The position numbers and the translations under genes are program-made. A DNA stretch of 64,000 nt from Grimontia hollisae CIP 101886. Lineage in GTDB: Bacteria > Pseudomonadota > Gammaproteobacteria > Enterobacterales > Vibrionaceae. Shown here piece after piece: positions 1-7,594 of the stretch; positions within the stretch are counted from its first letter, which is position 1, and each line of letters begins with the position of its first letter. The DNA is taken from assembly GCF_000176515.1 (NCBI RefSeq), contig NZ_ADAQ01000011.1:1-64000 (forward strand). The letters are read 5' to 3'. The notes below the pieces were generated by a model. The model did no database searches. It had not been told where the DNA came from and worked only from the letters and a program-made list of their open reading frames with translations.

Positions 1-222
1 GGCAATAAGATCGGCAACGCACACCTTAAATGGGCCTTCTCCGAAGCTGCTGTCCTTTACCTTCGTGGCAATGAAAAAGCGAAGAAATACCTCACACGTT
101 TACAAAAACGCATGAGCAAAGCCAAAGCCTTGTCTGCACTCGCCCACAAGCTGGGGCGCTGTGTTTACTTTATGTTGAGGAATAAAACCGTGTTTGATGA
201 ACAGAAGTTCTTACCTGAATAA
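1..222 (+). CDS. IS110-family transposase, C-terminal fragment
   Basis: Frame 1 is open from the window edge to the TAA at 220-222 and encodes the last 73 residues of a transposase. It includes the stretch around NKIGNAHLKWAFSEAA and the end KTVFDE.KFLPE, nearly the same as residues 275-347 of the complete transposase at 3433-4476 (differences include Glu/Lys, Thr/Asn and Gln/His). This is the transposase_20 part of the IS110 fold, which carries the catalytic serine region. The rest lies outside the window, so it cannot be said whether the copy is intact. Confidence 0.85.
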   Translation, partial: GNKIGNAHLKWAFSEAAVLYLRGNEKAKKYLTRLQKRMSKAKALSALAHKLGRCVYFMLRNKTVFDEQKFLPE

Positions 223-678
223 GTCGCACAATGGGGTGAGCTGAACGTCTAACTGGTGCTGAGAAGGAGCACGTTGCTGACTGAGTTCACTGGGCATTAA
301 GCCCTCATGGCCTGCTGTGCCAACGGTTGTCCAAGCCCCTTTGCTTTGATTAGCCGCCCCATTGTTGCGCCCCCAAACGAACAACAAAGTTGCTTACACC
401 CAACCTGAGCCTGAAGATAACTGGAAAACCATTGTTTAGCCTTCTTTTTGAATAGTGCCAGCTTGGGTTAACCGAATAATGTCTAATGGCCCTGTCACAC
501 GACTGGCAGGCAGCGCTGAGACCGCAGTAAGAGACCTTCTATATGTGTTTGCCGTAAGCAACGACTTAACGGCGAAAGTGACAGAACGAAGTAGACAGCT
601 TTGTTGTTCGAGAGCATTGGCTGCTGGCGCAGCCAAAAGAATACTATTGCCTATTGACCGGAGAAGGGCTCATATGTG
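1..678 (+). mobile_element. Right end of an IS110-family insertion sequence (partial)
   Basis: The left part of the element is cut off by the window edge. What remains is the 3' end of a transposase gene (1-222) and about 450 bases of non-coding right end that is almost identical to bases 4477-4930, so this is another copy of the complete element at 3359-4930. The subterminal repeat GGAGAAGGGCTCA lies at 660-672 and an 8-bp hairpin at 617-636. Sequence shared with the other copy stops at about 680, just after the stop codon of the adjoining minus-strand cassette gene, where the attC of that cassette should begin. The exact boundary is uncertain by a few bases. Confidence 0.85.
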
Positions 679-1224
679 TTATGTAAATGTGTGCACCAAG
701 CCACATGCCAAAAATTTGTAAAGCGCAACAGATGAGTAGACAGATAAAAAAGCCGGGAAAGCGAAATCGACAAAGTAGACCCAAGCATTATAAATTTTCA
801 CATACCTAGATTTGTATGTTGACTCTAACTGCTCCTGCTTTCTTTTTATCTCCTTTATTTCCCCAGAAAGTGTTCCAACATCTTCTTCATCCTCATCAAA
901 GTTGTACTTTTCATATTCAACTTCGACCTCGTCTGGTGATAGACCTAAAGTGTCGCCTCGCACGTTTCTAACTTTATAAGCGATCCACTTAGGGAGGTGT
1001 TTTCCACATACTTCTAGAGCAGAAAGCACCAAATACTTGATGGAAAAGTAAACTAAAATTATAAATAGAAACCAGCCTGCTGTTGATTTGCTAGCGGACA
1101 AGTCAAGCCCAATGATTGCAATTTTCTCTGGCAATGCTCCCGTAATGGCAATAAACATCGCAACGCCAGATAGAACTAATGTCTGCGTTTTTAATTTTTG
1201 AACTTCTTCACTGAACTTAAACAA
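679..1224 (-). CDS. Integron cassette gene: putative membrane protein
   Basis: A 181-residue protein that I do not recognise. It has two hydrophobic stretches near the N-terminus (about residues 15-38 and 47-68), a charged and acidic middle with a likely coiled coil (about 95-140, rich in Glu, Lys and Asp), and one or two hydrophobic segments near the C-terminus (about 146-175). It is therefore probably an inner-membrane protein with a cytoplasmic coiled-coil loop. The start is a TTG six bases after GGAG and about 30 bases inside the cassette boundary, as expected for a cassette gene. The stop codon abuts the IS110-family element on the left, which has separated the gene from most of its attC site. 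No function can be assigned. Confidence 0.7.
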   Translation of the reverse strand: MFKFSEEVQKLKTQTLVLSGVAMFIAITGALPEKIAIIGLDLSASKSTAGWFLFIILVYFSIKYLVLSALEVCGKHLPKWIAYKVRNVRGDTLGLSPDEVEVEYEKYNFDEDEEDVGTLSGEIKEIKRKQEQLESTYKSRYVKIYNAWVYFVDFAFPAFLSVYSSVALYKFLACGLVHTFT

Positions 1225-1253
1225 ACAACACTCCGACTTTATATTAATTTACA

Positions 1254-1374
1254 TAACGCCCGCCTAAGGGGCTGGCAACGCATACCACTAAACTCAACCA
1301 CAACAACCGTAACCACCACGGCTCAATGGGACTGGAAACGCCGCGCGTTGGCAGTCCCTTTGAGGCGTTTGTTA
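1254..1374 (-). other. attC site, VCR type, complete
   Basis: Cassettes here read on the minus strand, so on the plus strand this site runs from TAACGCCCGCC to GAGGCGTTTGTTA. It is about 121 bases, has partly complementary ends, and matches the attC at 5523-5646 almost base for base. This is the form of the Vibrio cholerae repeats. It is the recombination site of the cassette to its right (1375-1889). Confidence 0.9.
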
Positions 1375-1889
1375 TGCTTAAGCTTCAACACTTTACATTT
1401 GAACCAACCCAATGATAACTCACTGAAATTATTGACCAAGCTTCGAGTTTTCTTGAATTGGAACTGGCTCAATATTTACCTATGAACTAACCAATGCAGG
1501 CTTCCATTTTAGCAACTAGGCCAATGTGTAAAACCTCTCCGACAAACTCACTCACCACGCATGGGCACGACAACTCAATGAGGCAATAACACTGAAATTT
1601 ACAGCGACAGACACATTGCCGTTTCATTAGGCAGCGCAAAACAATGCTCAATTGCCGACTGACTTTCAGCCTGTAAGTAAAGGCACCAAACTGCTCAAAA
1701 CGACTTGAGCCAGCAACATTCACCCCACGCAGACTCAACATTTCAATGAGGCGATAACACTGAATTTTCAGCACCAGATACATTGCCGCTTCATTAGGCA
1801 GCAACAAACAATATTGAATTGCCGACAAAACCAGAACGAAATGCCAAAGGAATTGACAATAACAACCTGCTGATTTTTATGGATTAAGC
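1375..1889 (-). other. Integron cassette without a convincing gene
   Basis: This stretch lies between an attC and the IS1111-group insertion in the next attC. A 113-codon minus-strand frame (1487-1828, TTG start) exists, but it has no clear ribosome site and its product looks like translated non-coding repeat, rich in Cys, Leu and Arg. The DNA contains an imperfect duplication of about 90 bases (1571-1659 and 1736-1826). I treat it as a non-coding or decayed cassette. Confidence 0.5.
1571..1826. repeat. Imperfect ~90-bp direct repeat inside a cassette
   Basis: Two copies at 1571-1659 and 1736-1826 share blocks such as CAATGAGGC.ATAACACTGA, CACATTGCCG / TACATTGCCG, TTCATTAGGCAGC and GAATTGCCGAC / TCAATTGCCGAC. 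The spacer of about 75 bases is unrelated. The divergence suggests an old duplication within the cassette. Confidence 0.75.
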
Positions 1890-1963
1890 ATAACGAATGA
1901 CATGGATTCCCCCTCACGAGGATTTGCCACACTTAGGTGTCGCACTACATACCGGAGGTAACC

Positions 1964-2986
1964 ATGTCTTCTCATTTCTTTTGTGGCGTTGACCTCGCCA
2001 AACACCACTTTTCTCTGCACGCTGTCGATGACCGCGGAAAGGTCATTCTCCATAAGTCCGTTTCACGCGCTAAATTACTGACTACATTAGCAAATATGCC
2101 ACCTATGCGTATAGGCATTGAAGCGTGCAGTGGGGCACATTATTGGGCGAGAGAGTTCATCAAGTTAGGGCATGATGCCCGTGTCATGGCCGCCAAATAT
2201 GTCGGCCCTTACCGCACCAAAGGCAAAAATGACCTTAACGATGCCATCGCCATTTGTGAAGCCGTTCAACGACCCAACACCCGTTTTGTACCCGTCAAAT
2301 CACCTGAGCGGCAAGCCATTCTTTCCATTCACCGTATGCGCGAGCATTGGGTGCAGGAGCGCACCGCGCTCATTAATCGCATTCGTGCCCTGCTCGCTGA
2401 GTTTGGGATTGTTATCCCTACCGGACGCCACGCAATTCAGCGTGATGTTCCGCTTATTCTCGAAGCGGCGGATTACGGACTGCCTGATATTGCTCGCGCT
2501 GTGCTCGGCGATAGTTTTGAGCATCTACAAGTACTCAACCAACGTATCGACGACACCGAACTGTGCTTTGACATAGTCACCAAGGCCAGCCCCAATGCAC
2601 AGCGTATTCTTAAGGTACGAGGCATTGGTCCTCAGACGGCAACCGCCATTATTGCCACCATTGGTAAAGGCGAACAGTTCGACTCCGGCAGAGACTTTGC
2701 CGCCTGGCTCGGGCTGGTTCCCAAACAGTATTCAACAGGCGGTAAACCCAGGCTTGGGCGGATAAGTAAACGCGGTGACAAATATCTGCGAACTCTCTTA
2801 GTGCATGGCGCAAGAGCGGTCATCACTAACCTTGGGGAGAAACAGGACAGGCTCAGTGTCTGGGGGCGGAACATTCTTGAACGAAGGGGAATGAACCGCG
2901 CCATTGTTGCTCTGGCAGCCAAGAACGCCCGTATCATCTGGGCGCTGTTACATAACCAAACCGACTATCAAGACTACGCCGTCTAA
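1964..2986 (+). CDS. IS1111-group transposase (IS110 family)
   Basis: A 340-residue DEDD transposase/recombinase. The N-terminal RuvC-like domain shows the acidic residues in GVDLAKHH (Asp), GIEACSGAHYWARE (Glu) and KNDLNDAIA (Asp). The C-terminal transposase_20 domain contains RGIGPQTATAIIATIG and FAAWLGLVPKQYSTGGK with the conserved Ser. The start at 1964 follows CCGGAGGTAACC, a strong ribosome site; an upstream GTG in frame has none. IS110 enzymes act with an element-encoded guide RNA. The reading frame is intact, so it may be active. Confidence 0.93.
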   Translation: MSSHFFCGVDLAKHHFSLHAVDDRGKVILHKSVSRAKLLTTLANMPPMRIGIEACSGAHYWAREFIKLGHDARVMAAKYVGPYRTKGKNDLNDAIAICEAVQRPNTRFVPVKSPERQAILSIHRMREHWVQERTALINRIRALLAEFGIVIPTGRHAIQRDVPLILEAADYGLPDIARAVLGDSFEHLQVLNQRIDDTELCFDIVTKASPNAQRILKVRGIGPQTATAIIATIGKGEQFDSGRDFAAWLGLVPKQYSTGGKPRLGRISKRGDKYLRTLLVHGARAVITNLGEKQDRLSVWGRNILERRGMNRAIVALAAKNARIIWALLHNQTDYQDYAV

Positions 2987-3238
2987 GCGAAGGCGGCGCA
3001 GAGAAACACACCAACCGGGTCATTGCAGACGCGAGCTGATGAGGAAAGGTGAAGACCATTTGCAGAGAGCCTGTTAATGCGGCGGGTACCATTGATACCT
3101 TCTAACGAATAAGGCACTGCAACCGCGCAATGTCATCAGGGCCATGACGTGAGTCAGCGAAAGGCCGAATGTAGAGCGGCAGTCCAAAACCCATCTTCAA
3201 AAGTTTAGCGGATGTTTGACGAACGGGGGAATCCATGT
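2987..3238 (+). ncRNA. Candidate guide (bridge/seek) RNA in IS1111-group right end
   Basis: In IS1111-group elements the guide RNA is encoded between the transposase stop and the right end, and this region fits in place and length. It is conserved in the second copy (7342-7593). It contains TTAATGCGGC (3074-3083), the reverse complement of GCCGCATTAA in the right target flank (3240-3249), and CTAACGAAT (3102-3110), which resembles the left junction TAACGAAT. That is the pattern of one sense and one antisense guide, but I have not folded the RNA and its ends are unknown. Confidence 0.45.
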
Positions 3239-3239
3239 A

Positions 3240-3358
3240 GCCGCATTAAGGTGCGAACAACGCTAAACACCTAACCCAAACCACTGCACCTTAAACACTA
3301 AACCCAAGTTTAAACTGAAATCGCCACGCGTTGCGAATCACTCTTAAACAGTTTGATA
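3240..3358 (-). other. attC site interrupted at both ends by two IS elements
   Basis: The central part of an attC, from CCGCATTAAGG to CACGCGTTGCGAATC...CAGTTTGATA. Its R' end (GCATAACG, to about 1895) is separated by the IS1111-group element. Its R'' end (TGTTAAGCG, about 4930-4938) is separated by the second IS type. The site belonged to the cassette carrying the gene at 4933-5505. With both core sites displaced it should no longer recombine as a normal attC. Confidence 0.75.
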
Positions 3359-3432
3359 CTCATTGAGCCTTCTCCTCCAACTTAACCGTCCGGCTAAGCT
3401 GGAAGGCGACGAAACCAAACGGAGAAGACTCA

Positions 3433-4476
3433 ATGAGATTTTATAACCAACTGCACGATTATTACTGCGGGATCGATCTGCATGCGCGCATTCTTTACGT
3501 CTGTATCGTTGATTCTGCGGGCAACACCGTGCTTCATAAAAAAATTGACGCCAACCCTGACGCACTCTTAGACGTTCTTGCGCCCTTTCAAGACCAAATT
3601 GTTGTCGGCGTCGAGTGCATGCATTGCTGGTATTGGGTCAGTGACCTATGCCTCGACTACGCCTTTGATTTTGTACTTGGTCACGCGCTTTACATGAAGG
3701 CGATTCACGGCGGGAAAACTAAAAACGACCGCATTGATTCCTATAAGATTGCTTCTCTTCTCAGGGGCGGTAACTTTCCGCTGGCTTATGTCTATCCAAA
3801 AGCTATGCGGGCGACTCGCGATTTACTTCGCCGTCGAACCAAAATCATGCGTCATGGTGCGGATTTGAAAGCTCATGTCTCCAACACCTTCAGTCAGTAC
3901 AATCATTCTGCACCTAACCTTCAACTGCGCTACCCCTACGCCAGAGAGGAGGTTCGTAACCGCTTCAACGAACCAGCAATAAACCGCAATCTCGATATCG
4001 ATTTGAACGTGATTGCTTTCTACACCAAAGAACTTGCGAGCGTTGAACACTTTATCGAGCAGAACGCCAAACAACACAATCCGCAAGATTACCAACTGCT
4101 GCAAACCGTTCCTGGCATTGGCCGCATTCTGGCGCTGACCATTCTTTACGAAATTGGCAATATCCAGCGTTTTCCGACGGTCCAACAGTTCGCTTCTTAT
4201 TCGCGGCTGATTAAATGCAAAGCCGAGTCTGCGGGAAAACAATACGGGACTAATGGCAACAAAATCGGTAACGCACACCTGAAATGGGCGTTCTCTGAAG
4301 CGGCGGTGCTTTATCTTCGCGGCAATAAAAAGGCCAAGAAATACCTAAACCGATTACAAAAGCGGATGAGCAAAGCCAAAGCCTTGTCTGCACTCGCTCA
4401 CAAGCTGGGGCGCTGTGTTTACTTTATGTTGAGGAACAAAACCGTGTTTGATGAACACAAGTTCTTACCCGAATAA
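3433..4476 (+). CDS. IS110-family transposase, second type
   Basis: A 347-residue DEDD recombinase only distantly similar to the IS1111-group enzymes beside it. The RuvC-like domain has YYCGIDLHARILYVCIVD (Asp), VGVECMHCWYWVSD (Glu) and KNDRIDSYKIASLL (Asp). The C-terminal transposase_20 domain has VPGIGRILALTILYEIG and ASYSRLIKCKAESAGKQYG. The ATG at 3433 follows AACGGAGAAGACTCA. The frame is intact. The large right end suggests IS1111-like architecture for the guide RNA, although the family branch cannot be fixed by eye. Confidence 0.92.
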   Translation: MRFYNQLHDYYCGIDLHARILYVCIVDSAGNTVLHKKIDANPDALLDVLAPFQDQIVVGVECMHCWYWVSDLCLDYAFDFVLGHALYMKAIHGGKTKNDRIDSYKIASLLRGGNFPLAYVYPKAMRATRDLLRRRTKIMRHGADLKAHVSNTFSQYNHSAPNLQLRYPYAREEVRNRFNEPAINRNLDIDLNVIAFYTKELASVEHFIEQNAKQHNPQDYQLLQTVPGIGRILALTILYEIGNIQRFPTVQQFASYSRLIKCKAESAGKQYGTNGNKIGNAHLKWAFSEAAVLYLRGNKKAKKYLNRLQKRMSKAKALSALAHKLGRCVYFMLRNKTVFDEHKFLPE

Positions 4477-4913
4477 GTCGCACAATGGGGTGAGCTGAAC
4501 GTCTAACTGGTGCTGAGAATGAGCACACTGCTGACTGAGTTCACTGGGCATTAAGCCCTCATGGCCTGCTGTGCCAACGGTTGTCCAAGCCCCTTTGCTT
4601 TGATTAGCCGCCCCATTGTTGCGCCCCCAAACGAACAACAAAGTTGCTTACACCCAACCTGAGCCTGAAGATAACTGGAAAACCATTGTTTAGCCTTCTT
4701 TTTGAATAGTGCCAGCTTGGGTTAACCGAATAATGTCTAATGGCCCTGTCACACGACTGGCAGGCAGCGCTGAGACCGCAGTAAGAGACCTTCTATATGT
4801 GTTTGCCGTAAGCAACGACTTAACGGCGAAAGCGACAGAACGAAGTAGACAGATTTGTTGTTCGAGAGCATTGGCTGCTGGCGCAGCCAAAAGAATACTA
4901 TTGCCTATTGACC
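4477..4913 (+). ncRNA. Candidate guide RNA region in right end of second IS type
   Basis: This non-coding stretch is kept almost base for base in the partial copy at 223-659. It ends in a perfect hairpin, TTGGCTGC TGGC GCAGCCAA (4871-4890). Open frames of 66-88 codons occur on both strands in both copies but have no ribosome sites and look incidental. Place and conservation suggest the element's guide RNA; length, ends and fold are not established. Confidence 0.4.
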
Positions 4914-4932
4914 GGAGAAGGGCTCATATGTG

Positions 4933-5505
4933 TTAAGCGTAATGCCGAATAAATTTGCATTCCTCATTGGGATTAACTTGAATGAAAATCTGATGTTTAT
5001 CTAGACGCTCAGTAATCAAGACAAATCTAAATTCTTCTTCACTTGAGTAACTAGAAGGCTTTTGGCTATAGGTGAATCGCGAGCTTTGATAAGAAGGTAA
5101 TTGTTCTCCTTTAAAGTCACCATGTTGATAAATAATGTTTACTCCCTCAACCCCTCCATAAGCCTTGAAAGAAGAGTCATGAAGCTCCTTTGTAATGGCA
5201 GTCGCTAGATTGAAAGGATTGTGCAATTCAATTATGTACCTACCATGTCCAGCATTCCGAGCAGACTCAAAAGTTCTATGAAAAGATTGAATGAATATAC
5301 TATTAGAACAAAAACGAATCGTTGTTAATCTATCATCTTTCAAATACAGCCCCGTCCCCTCTGTAACATCTCGTCTTGAATCGGTTATATCCAAGTAGTT
5401 ATTACAATTTGCGAAACGTACATTTCCTGCTATAAAAGCTTCTGCGTATTCACGTTTATCAAATGCCCGATATACAACATCTGGAAATTCACCATGAGCT
5501 TTCAA
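4933..5505 (-). CDS. Integron cassette gene: hypothetical protein
   Basis: A 190-residue soluble protein with no signal peptide and no membrane segment. I do not recognise it with confidence. The start region VVYRAFDKREYAEAFIAGNVRFANCNNYLDI and the later EEEFRFVL recall small proteins that begin with a YR(F) motif and a '...G.(I/L)RF...' strand (DUF2971-like), but this is only an impression. The TTG start lies seven bases after GGAG, close behind the attC of the neighbouring cassette. The stop codon overlaps the R'' end of its own attC, which is broken by the IS at 3359-4930. Confidence 0.7.
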   Translation of the reverse strand: MKAHGEFPDVVYRAFDKREYAEAFIAGNVRFANCNNYLDITDSRRDVTEGTGLYLKDDRLTTIRFCSNSIFIQSFHRTFESARNAGHGRYIIELHNPFNLATAITKELHDSSFKAYGGVEGVNIIYQHGDFKGEQLPSYQSSRFTYSQKPSSYSSEEEFRFVLITERLDKHQIFIQVNPNEECKFIRHYA

Positions 5506-5522
5506 ATATATCTCCTTACGCT

Positions 5523-5646
5523 TAACGCCCGCCTAAGGGGCTGACAACGCACTACCACTAAACTCAAACGCAACAACTGCAACCACCGCGGCTCAATGGG
5601 ACCGGAAACGCCACGCGTTGACAGTCCCTCTTGAGGCGTTTGATAC
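5523..5646 (-). other. attC site, VCR type, complete
   Basis: On the plus strand it runs from TAACGCCCGCCTAAGG to TTGAGGCGTTTGATAC. Length and sequence match the attC at 1254-1374 apart from scattered changes. It is the recombination site of the O-methyltransferase cassette and is the only uninterrupted attC next to a clear gene in this window. Confidence 0.9.
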
Positions 5647-6225
5647 CTATTTTTCACCCTTATAGACCAGTAACTCACCTTTACCTACTGGCACTAACGA
5701 AACGCTCAGGTTTTGCTGAGAGCTTACCCACGCTCTAAATTCTGACAGCTCATCTGCGTGAGAGGTGGCATTGTCACAGACCAGTAAACCACCCGTTTTC
5801 AGAAGATTGAACAAGCCCTCAGCTAGTGATAGATAGGTTTTTCTGTCAGCATCAAGGAAGATGAAATCCACACTTTCAGACACATCAGATAGAACTTCTG
5901 TAACGTCTCCGACAAGTTGAACAATCTTCGAACTTGTATGCGTCTGATCGAAATTTAGCGAGGCTTCTTCGACTTTCTGAGGGTTCGCTTCAATGGTATA
6001 GACCTTACCATCATCAGGAAGTGCCGAAGCTAACCAAATCGTCGAATATCCGTTAGATGTACCAATTTCCAAGATCTTGCGTGCGCCCATTGCTTTAACA
6101 AGCACAGATAGAAACTCACCAGTGTCTCGTGTGATATTCAGGTACTTCTTTGATTTATCCGATTGAGCAAGATCGTTTTTGATCCCAAACTGCTCTAAAT
6201 CTTCCATGATTCTTTGAATTTCCAA
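5647..6225 (-). CDS. Integron cassette gene: SAM-dependent O-methyltransferase
   Basis: A class I methyltransferase of the CCoAOMT/Methyltransf_24 kind, about 192 residues. Motif I is ILEIGTSNGYSTIWLASAL, the acidic loop after beta 2 is YTIEANP, the motif with the metal-binding acid is FIFLDADRKTYLS, and LLKTGGLLVCDNA follows. It should transfer a methyl group from S-adenosylmethionine to an oxygen of a small molecule; the substrate is unknown. The reading frame continues upstream to 6408, but those codons belong to the IS1111-group element. The TTG at 6225, preceded by GAGGGAAATACG and close behind the cassette boundary, is the better start. Confidence 0.85.
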   Translation of the reverse strand: MEIQRIMEDLEQFGIKNDLAQSDKSKKYLNITRDTGEFLSVLVKAMGARKILEIGTSNGYSTIWLASALPDDGKVYTIEANPQKVEEASLNFDQTHTSSKIVQLVGDVTEVLSDVSESVDFIFLDADRKTYLSLAEGLFNLLKTGGLLVCDNATSHADELSEFRAWVSSQQNLSVSLVPVGKGELLVYKGEK

Positions 6226-6318
6226 CGTATTTCCCTCGATAGGTATAACGAATGACATGGATTCCCCCTCACGAGGATTTGCCACACTTAGGTGTCGCGT
6301 TAAATACCGGAGGTAACC

Positions 6319-7341
6319 ATGTCTTCTCAATTCTTTTGTGGCGTTGACCTCGCCAAACACCACTTTTCCCTGCACGCGGTTGATGACCGTGGAAAGGTCA
6401 TTCTTCACAAATCCGTATCACGCGCTAAATTGTTGACTACATTAGCAAATATCCCAGCTATGCGTATAGGCATTGAAGCGTGCAGTGGTGCGCATTATTG
6501 GGCCCGAGAATTCATCAAGTTAGGGCACGATGCTCGTATCATGGCCGCTAAGTATGTTGGTCCTTATCGAACAAAAGGCAAAAACGACCTTAATGATGCT
6601 ATTGCTATATGTGAAGCTGTTCAGCGCCCCAACACGCGATTTGTTCCTGTTAAATCGCCTGAGAGACAAGCCATTCTTGCTATTCATCGAATGCGTGAAC
6701 ACTGGGTTCAAGAACGCACAGCCCTTATCAACCGTATACGCGCTTTGCTCTGTGAGTTCGGCATTGTCTTCCCGACAGGCCGTGCTGCTGTGCAACGGGA
6801 AGTGCCGCTCATTCTCGAGGCCGTTGATAATGCGTTGCCTGATATTGCCCGTGCTGTTTTGGCAGATTGTTTTGACCACCTGCAAACGCTCAATCAACGC
6901 ATCGATGATACAGAGCAATGTTTTGATATGGTCTCTAAAGCCAGTCCCAATGCACAACGTATTCTCAACGTGCGCGGCATTGGCCCGCAAACTGCTACAG
7001 CCATCATTGCTACCATCGGCAAAGGCGAACAGTTCGATTCCGGCAGAGATTTTGCCGCCTGGCTCGGGTTGGTTCCGAAACAGTATTCAACGGGCGGGAA
7101 ACCAAGGCTTGGACGAATAAGTAAACGCGGTGACAAATACCTGCGAACTCTGTTAGTGCATGGCGCTAGAGCGGCTATCACTAACCTTGGGGAAAAACAG
7201 GACAGGCTCAGTGTCTGGGCACGAGATATCCTCGAACGACGGGGAATGAACCGCGCTATTGTTGCGCTGGCAGCGAAGAATGCTCGTATCATCTGGGCAC
7301 TGCTACATAACCAAACTGAGTATCAAGACTACGCCGCCTAA
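6319..7341 (+). CDS. IS1111-group transposase, second copy
   Basis: A 340-residue protein of the same length as the transposase at 1964-2986 and identical over most of its length. Most differences lie between about residues 140 and 210 (for example CEFGIVFPTGRAAVQREV against AEFGIVIPTGRHAIQRDV). All DEDD residues and the C-terminal FAAWLGLVPKQYSTGGK block are kept. Ribosome site CCGGAGGTAACC precedes ATG. Many synonymous differences show that the copies diverged before reaching this locus. Confidence 0.93.
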   Translation: MSSQFFCGVDLAKHHFSLHAVDDRGKVILHKSVSRAKLLTTLANIPAMRIGIEACSGAHYWAREFIKLGHDARIMAAKYVGPYRTKGKNDLNDAIAICEAVQRPNTRFVPVKSPERQAILAIHRMREHWVQERTALINRIRALLCEFGIVFPTGRAAVQREVPLILEAVDNALPDIARAVLADCFDHLQTLNQRIDDTEQCFDMVSKASPNAQRILNVRGIGPQTATAIIATIGKGEQFDSGRDFAAWLGLVPKQYSTGGKPRLGRISKRGDKYLRTLLVHGARAAITNLGEKQDRLSVWARDILERRGMNRAIVALAAKNARIIWALLHNQTEYQDYAA

Positions 7342-7593
7342 GTAAGAGGCGGCGCAGGGAAACACACCAACCGGGTCATTGCAGACGCGAGCTGATGAGG
7401 AAAGGTGAAGACCATTTGCAGAGAGCCTGTTAATGCGGCGGGTACCATTGATACCTTCTAACGAATGAGGCACTGCAACCGCGTAATGTCATCAGGGCCA
7501 TGGCGTGAGCCACTGAAAGGCCGAATGTAGAGCGGCAGTCCAAACCCAACTCAAAAAGTGTAGCGGATGTTTGACGAACGGGGGAATCCATGT
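7342..7593 (+). ncRNA. Candidate guide RNA in IS1111-group right end, copy 2
   Basis: Counterpart of 2987-3238 and nearly identical, including the TTAATGCGGC and CTAACGAAT segments. In this copy the right target flank is GCCCTGTTAA, which matches the reverse complement of the same segment (GCCGCATTAA) at only 7 of 10 positions. Targeting would then have to tolerate mismatch, or the guide may have been set by an earlier target. Confidence 0.4.
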
Positions 7594-7594
7594 A

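Larger units (their letters stand above)
1890..3240 (+). mobile_element. IS1111-group IS110-family element, copy 1
   Basis: The element is about 1.35 kb with subterminal inverted repeats ACATGGATTCCCCC (1900-1913) and GGGGGAATCCATGT (3225-3238), one transposase gene and a right non-coding end of about 250 bases. Subterminal rather than terminal repeats and no visible target duplication fit the IS1111 group. The left flank ends GCATAACG and the right flank resumes CCGCATTAAGG, so the element interrupts an attC at its R' end, the same position used by copy 2 (6249-7594). The two copies differ at many third codon positions, so they are separate arrivals rather than a recent local duplication. 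Exact ends are uncertain by a few bases. Confidence 0.88.
3359..4930 (+). mobile_element. IS110-family element with long right end, complete copy
   Basis: About 1.57 kb: a short left end of about 75 bases, a transposase gene, and an unusually long right non-coding end of about 450 bases. Subterminal repeats are TGAGCCTTCTCC (3364-3375) and GGAGAAGGGCTCA (4914-4926), which match with one gap. The left part also holds a longer imperfect pair, CTCATTGAGCCTTCTCC and GGAGAAGACTCAATGAG, just upstream of and into the gene start. Both copies in the window lie at the R'' end of an attC (right flank TGTTA), the opposite end from that used by the IS1111-group copies. Exact ends are uncertain. Confidence 0.85.
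6249..7594 (+). mobile_element. IS1111-group IS110-family element, copy 2
   Basis: Same structure as copy 1: subterminal repeats ACATGGATTCCCCC (6255-6268) and GGGGGAATCCATGT (7580-7593), one transposase, and a right end of about 250 bases. The left flank ends GGTATAACG and the right flank resumes CCCTGTTAAGGGG. The joined flanks give an attC end (TAACGCCCTGTTAAGGGG), so the insertion point is the same as for copy 1 in a different attC. It is oriented opposite to the cassettes and separates the O-methyltransferase from the cassette on its right. Confidence 0.88.

Noticed and set aside
455-721. 88-codon frame in the IS right end, with a 75-codon counterpart at 4709-4936
   Set aside because: It lies in the conserved non-coding right end, has no ribosome site and ends differently in the two copies; conservation is better explained by an RNA.
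1487-1828. 113-residue frame in a cassette as a protein gene
   Set aside because: Weak TTG start without ribosome site and product made of duplicated low-complexity sequence; described as a repeat-bearing cassette instead.
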